Assembly (NCBI GenBank): GCA_017940245.1
Contig: JAGAYZ010000021.1
Span: 17,408-81,407 of the forward strand
Source: Muribaculaceae bacterium
Lineage (GTDB): Bacteria; Bacteroidota; Bacteroidia; Bacteroidales; Muribaculaceae
DNA: 64,000 bases
Direction of reading: 5' to 3'
The notes beneath the pieces were generated by a model. It worked only from the letters and a program-made list of their open reading frames with translations, searched no databases and was not told where the DNA came from. Within the stretch, counting starts at the first letter, position 1. Every line of letters starts with the position of its first letter. The position numbers and the translations under genes are program-made. Of this stretch, positions 53,479 to 63,859 are shown one piece after another.

Positions 53479-54021
53479 ATGAATGACGGACTCATTCCCA
53501 AGCGATATGCCAAGGCTCTTTACAAACTTGCTAAGGAGAATGGCGACACGCAGGAAATCTACGAGCAACTCAAGCCCATCAGTCAGGGGCTTAAAGGGCT
53601 CGACGATGTGAAACGTGTGTTGCTCAATCCCTATATTCCCAATGAGGACAAGGGCAAAGTGATGTTAGAGCTGGTTGGAGCCAAGCCGGGTAGTTCGCTC
53701 GACAAGTTCATATTGCTCGTGATTAGAAACAACCGTGCTGAACTTTTGCGTAAAATCGCACTATCCTACGTGAATCTATATCGCGAGGAGCATAATATTG
53801 CCAAGGTAGAAATCACTACGGCCACACAGCTGCCTCAAGATAAGATTGACGACATCGTGGACATCGTTAAACGCAAGCTGGGCGACAAGGCGACACTCGA
53901 AATCGTTCAGTATCACGACCCAGAACTCATTGGCGGCTTTACCGTCAAGGTGGGCGACGTTCTACTCGATGCCTCGGTGAAGAATGAACTAAATCAAATG
54001 CGTTTAAAATTAACAAGTTAA
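53479..54021 (+). CDS. atpH: ATP synthase F1 subunit delta
   Basis: 180 residues. N-terminal helical bundle ([17 protein letters not shown]), and the C-terminal conserved block [28 protein letters not shown]. Links the peripheral stalk to the top of F1. Six bases after atpF and two before atpA, indicating translational coupling. Confidence 0.94.
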   Translation: MNDGLIPKRYAKALYKLAKENGDTQEIYEQLKPISQGLKGLDDVKRVLLNPYIPNEDKGKVMLELVGAKPGSSLDKFILLVIRNNRAELLRKIALSYVNLYREEHNIAKVEITTATQLPQDKIDDIVDIVKRKLGDKATLEIVQYHDPELIGGFTVKVGDVLLDASVKNELNQMRLKLTS

Positions 54022-54023
54022 CA

Positions 54024-55601
54024 ATGATTAACCCAAGCGAAATATCTGACATTCTGAAACAGCAACTCAGCGACATCGAACGCAACGTGTCGTTTGAGGA
54101 AGTTGGTACAGTGCTTGAGGTGGGCGACGGCGTGGCGCACGTTTATGGCTTGAACAATGTTGAGGCCAACGAACTCGTTGAGTTTGAAAACGGAGTTACC
54201 GGTGTAGCCATGAACCTGGAAGAAAGTGACGTAGGTGTCATTCTGCTGAATGAGGTAGATTCGATTGCAGAAAACATGAAGGTGCGCCGCACTGGTGAAA
54301 TTGCATCTATTCAAGTAGGTGAAGGTTTGCTGGGTCGTGTCATCAACGTGCTTGCAGAACCCATCGACGGCAAAGGAACTATCGAAGGCAAACGGTTGCG
54401 CTTGCCACTGGAGCGCAAGGCTCCCGGTGTTATCTTCCGTCAGCCCGTGAACCAGCCTCTACAGACTGGACTCAAGGCTATCGACTCGATGATTCCCATC
54501 GGTCGTGGACAACGCGAGCTTATTATCGGTGACCGACAGATTGGTAAAACAGCCATTGCCATCGACACCATCATCAATCAAAAATCGGCCTACGAAGCTG
54601 GCAAACCTGTCTATTGCATCTATGTGGCAATCGGACAGAAAGCATCTACTGTGGCTGCTTTGGTCAACAAACTGAGCGAAGAAGGCGCCATGCCCTACAC
54701 TATCGTTGTGGCCGCAACCGCTGCCGACTCGGCTTCGATGCGCTACTACGCCCCGTTTGCCGGTGCTGCTATCGGCGAGTATTTCCGCGACACCGGCCGC
54801 GATGCTCTAGTCATTTATGACGACCTCTCTAAACACGCTGTGGCCTATCGCGAAATTTCACTGATTCTGAAGCGCCCGTCGGGCCGTGAAGCTTATCCCG
54901 GCGATATCTTCTATCTGCACAGCCGCCTTCTGGAACGTGCCGCCAAGATTAACGAGAACCAGGCCGTAGCTTCGGTTATGAACGATTTGCCAGAGGTGCT
55001 CAAACCCATTGTAAAGGGTGGTGGCTCACTCACAGCTCTTCCCATTATCGAGACTCAGGCTGGCGATGTGAGTGCATATATCCCCACCAACGTGATTTCA
55101 ATCACCGACGGCCAAATCTACCTTGAGACAGCGCTGTTCAACGCGGGTATTCGCCCCGCAGTAAACGTGGGTATCTCGGTGAGCCGTGTGGGTGGTAACG
55201 CTCAAATCAAGTGCATGAAAAAGGTGGCCGGTACGCTCAAGATTGCGCAAGCACAATATCGCGAGCTGGAAGCGTTTACCAAGTTCGGTGGCGACATCGA
55301 CCCGGTGACGGCACGAACTATTGATACAGGCCGCAAGAACGAACGCCTTCTCGTACAGGCGCAATATGAACCAATGGCTGTCGAAGAACAGGTCGCCATC
55401 ATCTATTGCGGTGTGAACGGCCTGCTGCAACGCGTGCCTCTTGATCAAGTTGCCGACTTCGAGAAACTTTTCATTCAGTATCTTCGCGCAAAGCACCAGA
55501 ACGATGTGCTCGACGTGTTACGCACCGGTAAGATCGACGATGACGTAATGGCCAAATTAAAGGCTGCCGCCCAAGAAATTTCGGGCAAATACACGGCTTG
55601 A
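54024..55601 (+). CDS. atpA: ATP synthase F1 subunit alpha
   Basis: 525 residues, slightly longer than average. Walker [37 protein letters not shown] and the alpha signature [19 protein letters not shown]. Non-catalytic nucleotide-binding subunit alternating with beta. Confidence 0.97.
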   Translation: MINPSEISDILKQQLSDIERNVSFEEVGTVLEVGDGVAHVYGLNNVEANELVEFENGVTGVAMNLEESDVGVILLNEVDSIAENMKVRRTGEIASIQVGEGLLGRVINVLAEPIDGKGTIEGKRLRLPLERKAPGVIFRQPVNQPLQTGLKAIDSMIPIGRGQRELIIGDRQIGKTAIAIDTIINQKSAYEAGKPVYCIYVAIGQKASTVAALVNKLSEEGAMPYTIVVAATAADSASMRYYAPFAGAAIGEYFRDTGRDALVIYDDLSKHAVAYREISLILKRPSGREAYPGDIFYLHSRLLERAAKINENQAVASVMNDLPEVLKPIVKGGGSLTALPIIETQAGDVSAYIPTNVISITDGQIYLETALFNAGIRPAVNVGISVSRVGGNAQIKCMKKVAGTLKIAQAQYRELEAFTKFGGDIDPVTARTIDTGRKNERLLVQAQYEPMAVEEQVAIIYCGVNGLLQRVPLDQVADFEKLFIQYLRAKHQNDVLDVLRTGKIDDDVMAKLKAAAQEISGKYTA

Positions 55602-55629
55602 CATTATCCATTTTACAACTCAGTGAATT

Positions 55630-56514
55630 ATGTCAACTTTACGTGAATTGAAAAGCCGCATTGGTTCGGTTGCGTCAACGCAGAAGACAACGAGCGCGAT
55701 GAAAATGATTTCATCGGCCAAGATGCGCAAGGCCACCAGTGGACTACAACGCCTCACGCCCTACCGCGATATGGTGCAGAGTGTTATCAGCCACCTGCTG
55801 GTGACCGACCAGGAGTTCTCCTCGCCACTTATTGCACATCGCGAAGTTAAGCATTTGGCCATCGTTGTGTTTGGCAGCGACGATGGATTGTGTGGTGCTT
55901 TCAACATCAACATCTTCAAGCAGCTTCTGGAAGCAATCAACGAAGCTCGAAGCTCATGGGGAAAAGATATCCACATCACAATCCTTCCTGTAGGCAAAAA
56001 ACTCACTAAGGCATCAAAAAAAATAGCCGACGATTCAATCGTAGTCGAGGAAGTGGCTTTGAACACGCGCAGCGACAATGATGAGCTGCACACGTTCACA
56101 ACGACCTTGCGCGAGCGTTTTTTAGCCGGTGAGTTTGACAAAGTCGAAGTGCAATACATGCACTTCGTGTCTACAAGCCGCCAGCGATTCGTGCGAGAGC
56201 AATTATTGCCCGTGCAGTATGAATCGCTCGCCGAGCAATTTGATGCACGCAAAGCGGCCGAGCCATGTCTGTTTGAACCCGACGCTAACGCCATCTTCAA
56301 CAGCGTGCTTCCGCTGCACCTGCGCGCCATGATGCAAGAGGTTTTCACCGAGAGTGCCGCCAGCGAACAAGCAGCCAGAGTAATGGCTATGCAGACGGCC
56401 AGCGACAACGCTAAAGAACTGCTCGATGCTCTCAACTTGGAATACAACAAGTTGCGTCAACAAAGCATCACCACAGAACTGCTTGACATCATTGGTGGAC
56501 AAGTTCAGCGGTAA
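55630..56514 (+). CDS. atpG: ATP synthase F1 subunit gamma
   Basis: 294 residues. Central rotor: N-terminal helix LRELKSRIGSVASTQKTTSAMKMISSAKMRKA and C-terminal helix ASDNAKELLDALNLEYNKLRQQSITTELLDIIGG form the coiled shaft. Last gene of the ATP synthase block; followed by a strong hairpin, then nuoI. Confidence 0.96.
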   Translation: MSTLRELKSRIGSVASTQKTTSAMKMISSAKMRKATSGLQRLTPYRDMVQSVISHLLVTDQEFSSPLIAHREVKHLAIVVFGSDDGLCGAFNINIFKQLLEAINEARSSWGKDIHITILPVGKKLTKASKKIADDSIVVEEVALNTRSDNDELHTFTTTLRERFLAGEFDKVEVQYMHFVSTSRQRFVREQLLPVQYESLAEQFDARKAAEPCLFEPDANAIFNSVLPLHLRAMMQEVFTESAASEQAARVMAMQTASDNAKELLDALNLEYNKLRQQSITTELLDIIGGQVQR

Positions 56515-56532
56515 ACGATAACGTGAACGTGA

Positions 56533-56580
56533 CGAGCCATGAGTTTCAGGCTCACATATCAGCCTGAAACTCTCGGCTCG
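56533..56580. other. Strong hairpin at the atpG-nuoI junction
   Basis: CGAGCC plus GAGTTTCAGGCT (56533-56552) pair with AGCCTGAAACTC plus GGCTCG (56561-56580) around an 8-base loop. No T-run follows on the plus strand (CAACAAGAAATT), so complete termination is unlikely. It could protect the 3' end of the atp segment or reduce expression of nuoI-N. Confidence 0.7.
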
Positions 56581-56608
56581 CAACAAGAAATTATAAATAA
56601 ACACAAAC

Positions 56609-57190
56609 ATGAGCATTAAGGAGTATTTTGTTTCTCTTTTTAAGGGCATGTACAGCCTGATAAAGGGTATGGAAGTGACTGGCAAGGAGCTGGTCACACC
56701 AAAAGTGACTGAGCAGTACCCCGAAAATCGGGCAACGCTGCAGATTCCTGATCGGTTCAGGGCTACATTGCAGTTTATATATGATGAAAACGGGAACCAT
56801 AAATGCATTGGCTGCCGCAGTTGTGAGCGCGCATGCCCTAATGGTACCATTCACATCGACACACGCATGGTGGACTTGCCCAACGGCAAGAAGAAAATGA
56901 AGCTTGACAAGTACATCTATGACTTGGGAAGCTGCACTTTCTGCAGCTTGTGTGTCCAGTCTTGCCCAACCTCGGCCATCGAGTTCAGCAATGACTTTGA
57001 GCAAGCTGTGTTCCGCCGCGAATCGCTGGTCAAGCAACTCAATTATCTGCCCGAAAAGGATGAACCTGCTCCTGCTGTAGCACAGCCCAATGAGGCAAAA
57101 TCGGAAGCCGCACCCAAAACGGCCGATGCCGCTACAGTCGAGGGTAATTCCCCCGAAACAGTAAAGAACGATAATCAAGAAAATCAATAA
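56609..57190 (+). CDS. nuoI: Complex I subunit NuoI
   Basis: 193 residues. Two [4Fe-4S] motifs, CIGCRSCERACP and CTFCSLCVQSCP, carry clusters N6a/N6b that lead electrons to N2. The N-terminal amphipathic segment attaches it to the membrane arm. A C-terminal tail of about 45 residues is rich in Ala, Pro, Glu and Asn (EPAPAVAQPNEAKSEAAPK) and has no known role. Resumes the nuo gene order after the atp block. Confidence 0.95.
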   Translation: MSIKEYFVSLFKGMYSLIKGMEVTGKELVTPKVTEQYPENRATLQIPDRFRATLQFIYDENGNHKCIGCRSCERACPNGTIHIDTRMVDLPNGKKKMKLDKYIYDLGSCTFCSLCVQSCPTSAIEFSNDFEQAVFRRESLVKQLNYLPEKDEPAPAVAQPNEAKSEAAPKTADAATVEGNSPETVKNDNQENQ

Positions 57191-57191
57191 T

Positions 57192-57707
57192 ATGGAATCA
57201 CTAGGAAACATTATCATGTATTTTGTGATTGCGCTTGCAATCATTGTGTTTTCGGTGCTGACGGTCACCTCGCGCAAAATTTTGCGCTCGGCCACCTATC
57301 TGCTTTTTGTACTCTTTGCTACAGCGGCACTATATTTCCAGCTCGACTACGCTTTCCTAGGCGCAGTGCAAATCGCGGTTTACGCAGGCGGCATCGTCGT
57401 GCTGTTTGTCTTCTCCATTCTTCTCACACAGAAACCCGGTGAAGATGCTAAACCATTAGACTCACACCACCGCTGGCTTGGACTCCTTGCCGCCGTGGCT
57501 GGTATCGCTGTGTGTGCAGTCGCTCTATTTTCATACACTCAATTTTGCGGACAACAATTACCCGACATGGCGGATCCCGACATAGCACAAATCGGTCATT
57601 TCTTGCTCAGCACCGACAAGTTTGGGTACCTGTTGCCGTTTGAAGCTGTGAGTGTACTTTTACTTGCTTGTATAATAGGTGGTGTCGTGATTGCCCGTCG
57701 CCGTTAA
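57192..57707 (+). CDS. nuoJ: Complex I subunit NuoJ
   Basis: 171 residues, five membrane segments. Conserved LRSATYLLFVLFATAALYFQLDYAFLGAVQIAVYAGGIVVLFVFSILL is the ND6 pi-bulge region. One base separates it from nuoI. Confidence 0.94.
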   Translation: MESLGNIIMYFVIALAIIVFSVLTVTSRKILRSATYLLFVLFATAALYFQLDYAFLGAVQIAVYAGGIVVLFVFSILLTQKPGEDAKPLDSHHRWLGLLAAVAGIAVCAVALFSYTQFCGQQLPDMADPDIAQIGHFLLSTDKFGYLLPFEAVSVLLLACIIGGVVIARRR

Positions 57708-57723
57708 AGAAAGGAGATTAACG

Positions 57724-58035
57724 ATGAATTTGACTTTATTAATGTATCTCATTCCCAGCCTGATAATGTTTGGCTGCGGTGTTTACGGGTTTCTCACCCG
57801 CAAAAATATGATTGCCATCATGATATCGCTTGAACTCATGCTCAACTCTATCGATATCAACTTTGTTGTGTTTAATCGATATCTTTTCCATGGACAAATG
57901 GAAGGAATGTTCTTCACTCTCTTTGCCATTGCCATCGCAGCGGCCGAAACGGCCCTGGCACTGGCCATTATCATCAATGTATTCCGCATTGCCAAGGATG
58001 TTGATATCAACAAAATCAATAAACTGAAATTCTAA
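57724..58035 (+). CDS. nuoK: Complex I subunit NuoK
   Basis: 103 residues from the ATG at 57724, chosen because AAGGAG (57711-57716) lies 7 bases before it; an earlier in-frame start at 57691 would overlap nuoJ. Three membrane helices with the two functional glutamates in SLELMLNSIDINFVVF and AAAETALALAIIINVF. Confidence 0.95.
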   Translation: MNLTLLMYLIPSLIMFGCGVYGFLTRKNMIAIMISLELMLNSIDINFVVFNRYLFHGQMEGMFFTLFAIAIAAAETALALAIIINVFRIAKDVDINKINKLKF

Positions 58036-58040
58036 CGACT

Positions 58041-60032
58041 ATGCCACTAAGTTATACAATCGCAGTAATCGCCATTCCTTTACTCATGTTCTTGTTCTTG
58101 GGACTGGTTGGCGTAAAAATGAATAAGAAAGTTACTGGTGTGCTGGGCGTTTGCGGTATGCTCATCACCACCATCCTTGCCTACGGCGTCGCTTTGACCT
58201 ACTTCTTTGGCACTGGCGAAGGCCAAATGGTGGATGGGGTGCGCAAGGCCGTCACCGTGTTTAATCCCGACTGGCTCTCGTTCAGCGACCAACTGGTAGT
58301 GCGCATGGGCATCATGCTCGACCCCATTGCAGCCATGATGCTTGTGGTTATCTGCACGGTTTCGCTCATGGTGCATCTCTACAGTTTGGGTTACATGTGC
58401 GACCACCATGGCAACGCAGAGAAAGGTTTCCAGCGTTATTATGCCTTCTTGGCTTTGTTTACGTTCTCAATGCTGGGACTGGTTGTTGCCACCAATTTGT
58501 TCCAAATTTTCATATTCTTTGAGATGGTGGGTGTATCCTCCTACCTGCTCATCGGCTTCTACTACACATCGCCGGCTGCAATTCACGCGAGCAAAAAAGC
58601 CTTCATTGTCACTCGTCTGGCCGACCTGTTCTTCTTGGTGGGTATTCTCATTCTGAGTTTCTACACACAGACGTTTGATTTCTTCGGTAACGACGTGAAC
58701 GGCATCATGGGCATGCTCGATGATCCTCAGGCTTCGCTGGCACAGGCAGGAACCACAACCTTCATGGGTTGCTCGGCTATGGCGTGGGCATTGACTTTCA
58801 TCTTTATCGGCGGTGCCGGTAAAAGTGCCATGTATCCATTGCACATCTGGCTGCCCGATGCCATGGAAGGTCCCACCCCTGTTTCTGCACTGATTCACGC
58901 AGCCACCATGGTGGTAGCCGGTGTCTATCTCGTGGCACGCTTGTTCCCTCTTTACGTGTTGGTACAGGGCGCTATGGACATCATCTGTGTTGTGGGTGCA
59001 TTCACTGCCTTCTACGCCGCAGCCATTGCCTGCGTGCAGAGCGATATTAAGCGTGCACTCGCATTCTCTACCATTTCTCAAATTGCATTCATGATGACAT
59101 CGCTGGCAGTGTCTAGCGCCAATGGTCAACTCATCGAGATTCATGGCGGTTACGGACTGGGTTACATGGCATCCATGTTCCACCTGTTCACCCATGCCAT
59201 GTTCAAGGCCTTGCTCTTCTTGTGCGCCGGTGCCATTATCCATGCCGTTCACAGCAATGAGAACGACAAGATGCATGGTCTGCACAAATATATGCCCATC
59301 ACCAGCATTGCCTTCCTGATAGGTTGCTTGGCCATTGCCGGTATTCCTCCCTTCGCTGGATTCTGGAGCAAAGACGAAATCCTCGTGGCAGCTTATGAAA
59401 AGGGTCTGGGATGGGGACTGTGGATGTCGATGGTTGCCGGAATGACTGCATTCTACATGTTCCGTATCTATTTCCTCATCTTCCATTGGAAGAAACACGA
59501 AATTCACACCGAGCATGCTCCGGCCGACCAGCCCTGGACCATGACGCTGCCGCTCATCATTTTGGCCACTATTTCGATTGTTGCTGGTTTTGTACCCGCA
59601 GCCAATCTGGTCACCTGGGACGGTGCCCCACTCCACACACAGCTCAACTGGACAGTGGCTTGCTCAAGCGTTCTCATTGCTTGCGTGGGTATCGGTTTGG
59701 CATTCAAGATGTATTATAAGGAAAATGCCCTGCCCGAACGCATGGCCAACAGTTGCCGCGGACTGTGGACTGCAGCCTACAAGCGTTTCTACATGGACGA
59801 ACTCTATCAGTTCATCACCCACAAGGTGATTTTCCAAGGCATCTGCAAACCGATAGCCAAGTTCGACCGTGCCATCATCGACGGATTCTTCAATATGCTG
59901 GCCCAAGTCACCAATCAGACCAGTTTCGGTATCCGCAAATTGCAGTCGGGCTCAATTCAGAGTTACGTTTATTTCTACCTCATCGGTGCTCTACTCTTGG
60001 CTGGTATCACCATGGCTTGTGTACTCTTGTAA
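58041..60032 (+). CDS. nuoL: Complex I subunit NuoL
   Basis: 663 residues, antiporter-like pump. VGVSSYLLIGFYY with the proton-channel Glu region, AGKSAMYPLHIWLPDAMEGPTPVSALIHAATMV and HLFTHAMFKALLFLCAGAIIHA. The C-terminal lateral helix region is present. A long antisense reading frame across it is a codon-bias effect. Confidence 0.96.
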   Translation: MPLSYTIAVIAIPLLMFLFLGLVGVKMNKKVTGVLGVCGMLITTILAYGVALTYFFGTGEGQMVDGVRKAVTVFNPDWLSFSDQLVVRMGIMLDPIAAMMLVVICTVSLMVHLYSLGYMCDHHGNAEKGFQRYYAFLALFTFSMLGLVVATNLFQIFIFFEMVGVSSYLLIGFYYTSPAAIHASKKAFIVTRLADLFFLVGILILSFYTQTFDFFGNDVNGIMGMLDDPQASLAQAGTTTFMGCSAMAWALTFIFIGGAGKSAMYPLHIWLPDAMEGPTPVSALIHAATMVVAGVYLVARLFPLYVLVQGAMDIICVVGAFTAFYAAAIACVQSDIKRALAFSTISQIAFMMTSLAVSSANGQLIEIHGGYGLGYMASMFHLFTHAMFKALLFLCAGAIIHAVHSNENDKMHGLHKYMPITSIAFLIGCLAIAGIPPFAGFWSKDEILVAAYEKGLGWGLWMSMVAGMTAFYMFRIYFLIFHWKKHEIHTEHAPADQPWTMTLPLIILATISIVAGFVPAANLVTWDGAPLHTQLNWTVACSSVLIACVGIGLAFKMYYKENALPERMANSCRGLWTAAYKRFYMDELYQFITHKVIFQGICKPIAKFDRAIIDGFFNMLAQVTNQTSFGIRKLQSGSIQSYVYFYLIGALLLAGITMACVLL

Positions 60033-60065
60033 TTTGTCGCATGAAACTTGTAATATCTTTAGATT

Positions 60066-61601
60066 ATGGAAATCTTTAATAATATACTGATTTATTTTGT
60101 AATAGTGCCTCTGCTCACATTATTGGGACTGGCATTGTGTTCAAATAAAGGTATCGGTGCCATCCGCGCCGTTGCAGTAGCTGGAGCTACAGTGCTGGTT
60201 GCGCTTGCTGGCTATTTGGTTTACCTCTTCTTGCAAGCTCGCGGCGCAGGGGATACCAGTGAGATGATTCTGCGAAGCGAAGTTATGTGGTATGCCCCAC
60301 TTAACGTGAAACTCGCACTTGGTGTAGACGGTGTAAGCGTGGTAATGATTCTGCTTTCAGCTTTCATTGTGTTTGCCGGAGTCTTTGCATCTTGGAAGAT
60401 GAATCCTCTGCCCAAGCAGTTCTTCCTCTGGTTCTACTTGTTGTCAACAGGTGTATTTGGATTCTTCATCTCCATCGACCTGTTCACCATGTTCATGTTC
60501 TACGAGGTGGCACTGATTCCCATGTATCTGCTCATCGGTGTGTGGGGAAGCGGCAACAAGAACTACAGCGCCATGAAGCTCACACTCATGCTCATGGGTG
60601 GTTCGGCATTCCTGATGCTGGGCATCATCGGCATTTATTTCCACTCCAGCGCCGATGGAAACTGGACGATGAATATCCTTGAAATTGCCCAAAACGATGC
60701 CATCCCTCATCAGTGGCAGATGTGGCTCTTCCCGCTCACCTTCATCGGGTTCGGCGTGCTGGGTGCCATGTTCCCATTTCACACTTGGTCGCCCGATGGT
60801 CATGCTTCAGCCCCCACAGCCGTGTCGATGCTTCACGCAGGTGTGCTGATGAAGCTGGGAGGTTATGGCTGTTTTCGCATCGCTATCTATCTGATGCCAT
60901 TTGCAGCTCAGCAACTAGGATGGATTTTTCTCACCCTCACGGGCATCAGCATCGTCTATGGTGCTTTCAGTGCTTGCGTGCAAACCGACCTCAAGTACAT
61001 TAATGCTTACTCATCGGTCAGTCACTGCGGTATGGTGCTTTTTGCCATCTTGATGTTCAACACCACAGCCATGACTGGTGCAGTGCTTCAAATGCTGTCA
61101 CACGGTTTGATGACGGCATTGTTCTTTGCTTTAATTGGTATGATTTATGGACGCACACACACACGCGACATACGCGACATGGGCGGCATGATGCAGATTA
61201 TGCCTTACCTGGGTGTTGGTTACGTCATCGCAGGTTTGGCCTCACTAGGCCTACCAGGACTGAGCGGTTTTGTGGCTGAAATGACCATCTTTGTCGGCTC
61301 ATACATGCACAGCGACGTGTTCCATCGCGTGCTCACCATCGCCGCCACCTGCTCTATCGTTATCACCGCAGTCTACATCTTGCGTGTTGTGGGCAAGTTG
61401 CTCTTTGGTGAAGTGCAAAACGAACATCACCGCGAGCTCACCGATGCCAGTTGGGAAGAACGCCTGTCTACCGCCACACTCATTCTGGCTGTTGCCATCA
61501 TCGGTTGCTTCCCCAACTTCTTTGTCAACATCATCAGCGACAGTTTCTTGCCCATCGTTGGAGCCCTGGAAAACGCTGCCCGTGCTGCTGGCATGATGTA
61601 A
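60066..61601 (+). CDS. nuoM: Complex I subunit NuoM
   Basis: 511 residues, antiporter-like pump. FMFYEVALIPMYLLIGVWG with the channel Glu, MFPFHTWSPDGHASAPTAVSMLHAGVLMKLGGYG and YSSVSHCGMVLFA. Middle of the membrane arm. Confidence 0.96.
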   Translation: MEIFNNILIYFVIVPLLTLLGLALCSNKGIGAIRAVAVAGATVLVALAGYLVYLFLQARGAGDTSEMILRSEVMWYAPLNVKLALGVDGVSVVMILLSAFIVFAGVFASWKMNPLPKQFFLWFYLLSTGVFGFFISIDLFTMFMFYEVALIPMYLLIGVWGSGNKNYSAMKLTLMLMGGSAFLMLGIIGIYFHSSADGNWTMNILEIAQNDAIPHQWQMWLFPLTFIGFGVLGAMFPFHTWSPDGHASAPTAVSMLHAGVLMKLGGYGCFRIAIYLMPFAAQQLGWIFLTLTGISIVYGAFSACVQTDLKYINAYSSVSHCGMVLFAILMFNTTAMTGAVLQMLSHGLMTALFFALIGMIYGRTHTRDIRDMGGMMQIMPYLGVGYVIAGLASLGLPGLSGFVAEMTIFVGSYMHSDVFHRVLTIAATCSIVITAVYILRVVGKLLFGEVQNEHHRELTDASWEERLSTATLILAVAIIGCFPNFFVNIISDSFLPIVGALENAARAAGMM

Positions 61602-61639
61602 TGAACATGTTAAATCCTTGAAAAAATCGAATTAAAGAT

Positions 61640-63100
61640 ATGGATTATTCTCAATTTTTAATGATGCCGCAAGAAATTGGCTTGTTGCTTGTATTCTTGC
61701 TTGTGTTCATTTACGACACATTTATGCCCGCGCGTTCGCAGCGCTTCCTGCCCATTTTCACCACCGTGCTTTTTGCCATCTACACGGCATTCAGCTTCGT
61801 CCCATGTCAAATGGGTGAACTCTTCGGTGGAATGATGGAAACCAACCCTGCCACGTGGGTCATGAAATGTGTTCTCAATATTGGTGTATTCCTGGTGTTC
61901 TTGCAGGCCATTAAATGGACCAACGACGACTTTGTGAGCGTGCGCCGTGGTGAATTCTACGAGTTGATAATGCTCACCCTGTTCGGCATGTTCCTCATGA
62001 TTTCGGCACGCCACTTCTTGCTCTTTGTCATCGGCCTTGAAACGGCATCGCTTCCCATCGCTGCTCTTACAGCATTTGAGAAACGTTATTACGAGAGTCA
62101 CGAGGCTGCAGCCAAATACATCTTCACGGCCATCTTCTCCAGTGCTATCTTCATGCTGGGCATCTCGTTTGTCTACGGCATGAGCGGATCGCTCTATTTC
62201 AACGATATCGCCACAGCACTCATCAATAATCACAGCGCCCTGCTCATTGCCGCAGTAACATTTGTCATTGCTGGCGTGGGCTACAAGCTCTCGTTGGTGC
62301 CGTTCCATCAGTGGACTGCCGATGTATATCAAGGTGCTCCCACCGCTGTAACCAGCTACCTTTCTGTAATCAGTAAGGGTGCCGCAGCTTTTGCTTTCCT
62401 GGTCATCTTGGTACAAGTGTTCGGTTCGGCCTATGAACAGGTATGGCAGTGGATTCTGTATGCCATCATCATTCTCACCATCACCATCGGCAACCTGTTT
62501 GCTATCCGCCAGCGCAACCTCAAGAGATTCTTGGCCTTCTCGTCCATCTCTCAAGCCGGTTACATCATGCTGGGTGTGATTGCTGCAAACGCTGTGGGTA
62601 TGGCTTCGATGATCTATTACATCTTGGTTTACATCTTCTCCAACCTGGCCGCCTTCGGTGTGATTGCAGCCATCGAGCGCCAGTCGGGGAAAGTCACCAT
62701 CGACGACTACAACGGCCTGTTCAAGACCAATCCCTGGATGGCATTCACCATGATGCTGGCCATGTTCTCACTAGGTGGTATTCCGCCCTTCGCCGGATTC
62801 TTCAGCAAGTTCTTCATCTTCGTTGGAGCAGCCAGCACCGGAAGCGTTGCCATCTATGTGCTTGTGTTCATTGCATTGGTCAACACCATCATCTCACTCT
62901 ACTACTACCTGCTGGTGGTCAAGGCCATGTTCATCCGTCAAGACGAGTGCGTCATTCCCTACATCGACAGTCACTGGACCGAAGAAATCGGAATGACCGT
63001 GTGTGTGATGGGCATCATCACCATCGGCATTGTGAGCGGTGTTTACACATTCTTCTCACAGATTACAGAAACAGTAAGCCACATGTTCACACTCATCTAA
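61640..63100 (+). CDS. nuoN: Complex I subunit NuoN
   Basis: 486 residues, antiporter-like pump. FVIGLETASLPIAALTAFEKR, KLSLVPFHQWTADVYQGAPTAVTSYLS and FSLGGIPPFAGFFSKF. Last gene of the cluster, with a terminator 18 bases after the stop. Confidence 0.96.
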   Translation: MDYSQFLMMPQEIGLLLVFLLVFIYDTFMPARSQRFLPIFTTVLFAIYTAFSFVPCQMGELFGGMMETNPATWVMKCVLNIGVFLVFLQAIKWTNDDFVSVRRGEFYELIMLTLFGMFLMISARHFLLFVIGLETASLPIAALTAFEKRYYESHEAAAKYIFTAIFSSAIFMLGISFVYGMSGSLYFNDIATALINNHSALLIAAVTFVIAGVGYKLSLVPFHQWTADVYQGAPTAVTSYLSVISKGAAAFAFLVILVQVFGSAYEQVWQWILYAIIILTITIGNLFAIRQRNLKRFLAFSSISQAGYIMLGVIAANAVGMASMIYYILVYIFSNLAAFGVIAAIERQSGKVTIDDYNGLFKTNPWMAFTMMLAMFSLGGIPPFAGFFSKFFIFVGAASTGSVAIYVLVFIALVNTIISLYYYLLVVKAMFIRQDECVIPYIDSHWTEEIGMTVCVMGIITIGIVSGVYTFFSQITETVSHMFTLI

Positions 63101-63117
63101 GAGAGTCACACATAATC

Positions 63118-63155
63118 AAAGTAGGAGGAAAACAAAGTCGTTTTCTTCCTACTTT
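63118..63155 (+). terminator. Terminator of the nuo-atp cluster
   Basis: AAAGTAGGAGGAAAAC pairs with GTTTTCTTCCTACTTT (one G-T) around a 6-base loop, followed by CGTTTT. Confidence 0.85.
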
Positions 63156-63314
63156 CGTTTTCCGACCGCTTACATCAGTGCCGAACACCAGTTCCTATTT
63201 TGCGAGCATGCTCCGGCACTACATTCAGCCGAAAATCTAAGAACCTAGAATTTTCACACACCCACCTTATGTTATCCGCACGAATACGCCTATCCTACAC
63301 ATATAATATTTTAT
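63156..63314. other. Intergenic stretch after the nuo terminator
   Basis: About 160 bases, becoming very AT-rich toward 63310. No gene, RNA or repeat recognised. Confidence 0.6.
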
Positions 63315-63752
63315 ATTAGTGTCCGCTAAAAGTTCTCAACACCGCCGTAACAAGTTGATTTCAAATTGAATAATTGTAGATTCCTTGTAAAGGGCTTGGT
63401 CTTGAATGCAAGTCGGAGACTTGCTGGTGTGCTTAACACATTGTGCCGTTCACGGCGGAGCTGTGGGCGGCACTGTGTGAAAGGCGACCGTATAGACAGC
63501 GGCACTTCGAAGATGTGCTGAGAACGTTATTTTTACCACTGCCGCACTATCTACGATGTGCGCCTATGATTCGGCCATTTATTCACACAGTGCGCACCAG
63601 TTCTTCGAACAGGCACGCACAATGTGTTTTGATAAAAAGTTCTCGCTCGGCAATTCTTGAACAAGTTCAAATTGCTCTCGCTTAACCGCTTTTTTTGCAC
63701 GACTGTCAAGTCTAACGACTTGCCAACTGATTCAGTTTTAGCGGACAGTAAT
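63315..63752. mobile_element. Candidate non-autonomous element (MITE) or IS remnant, 438 bp
   Basis: Ends are inverted: a perfect 12-bp core TGTCCGCTAAAA (63320-63331) and TTTTAGCGGACA (63736-63747), extended to 19 bp with two mismatches (63315-63333 and 63734-63752). The interior has no credible transposase; a reading frame of 80 codons at 63443 looks random. It contains a further 12-bp inverted repeat GCACTGTGTGAA (63470-63481, 63582-63593) and a hairpin GCAAGTC-GGA-GACTTGC near 63409-63425. No clear target duplication was found. IS family not assigned. Confidence 0.55.
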
Positions 63753-63859
63753 AATCTTAAAACATTCGGTAAGCACTACTTTACCGGGGCGTCTTTTGTC
63801 TGTACCGTACTGTAGCGGCTGGGGGCGACGGACGGGATGGACACTTGCCCGTGACGCAC

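Noticed and set aside
58467-59636. 389-codon open frame antisense to nuoL
   Set aside because: Composition is His/Gln/Glu/Gly-rich without domain features; it is the reverse shadow of a biased, well-conserved gene.
61658-62554. 298-codon open frame antisense to nuoN
   Set aside because: No recognisable domain and complete overlap with a conserved membrane subunit.
63443-63685. 80-codon frame inside the inverted-repeat element as a transposase
   Set aside because: No catalytic motif, Arg/His/Ser-rich, and spans internal palindromes; probably non-coding.
63315-63752. Target-site duplication of the candidate mobile element
   Set aside because: The bases flanking the ends continue the inverted repeat (ATTAG / GTAAT) and do not form a direct repeat, so no duplication could be named.
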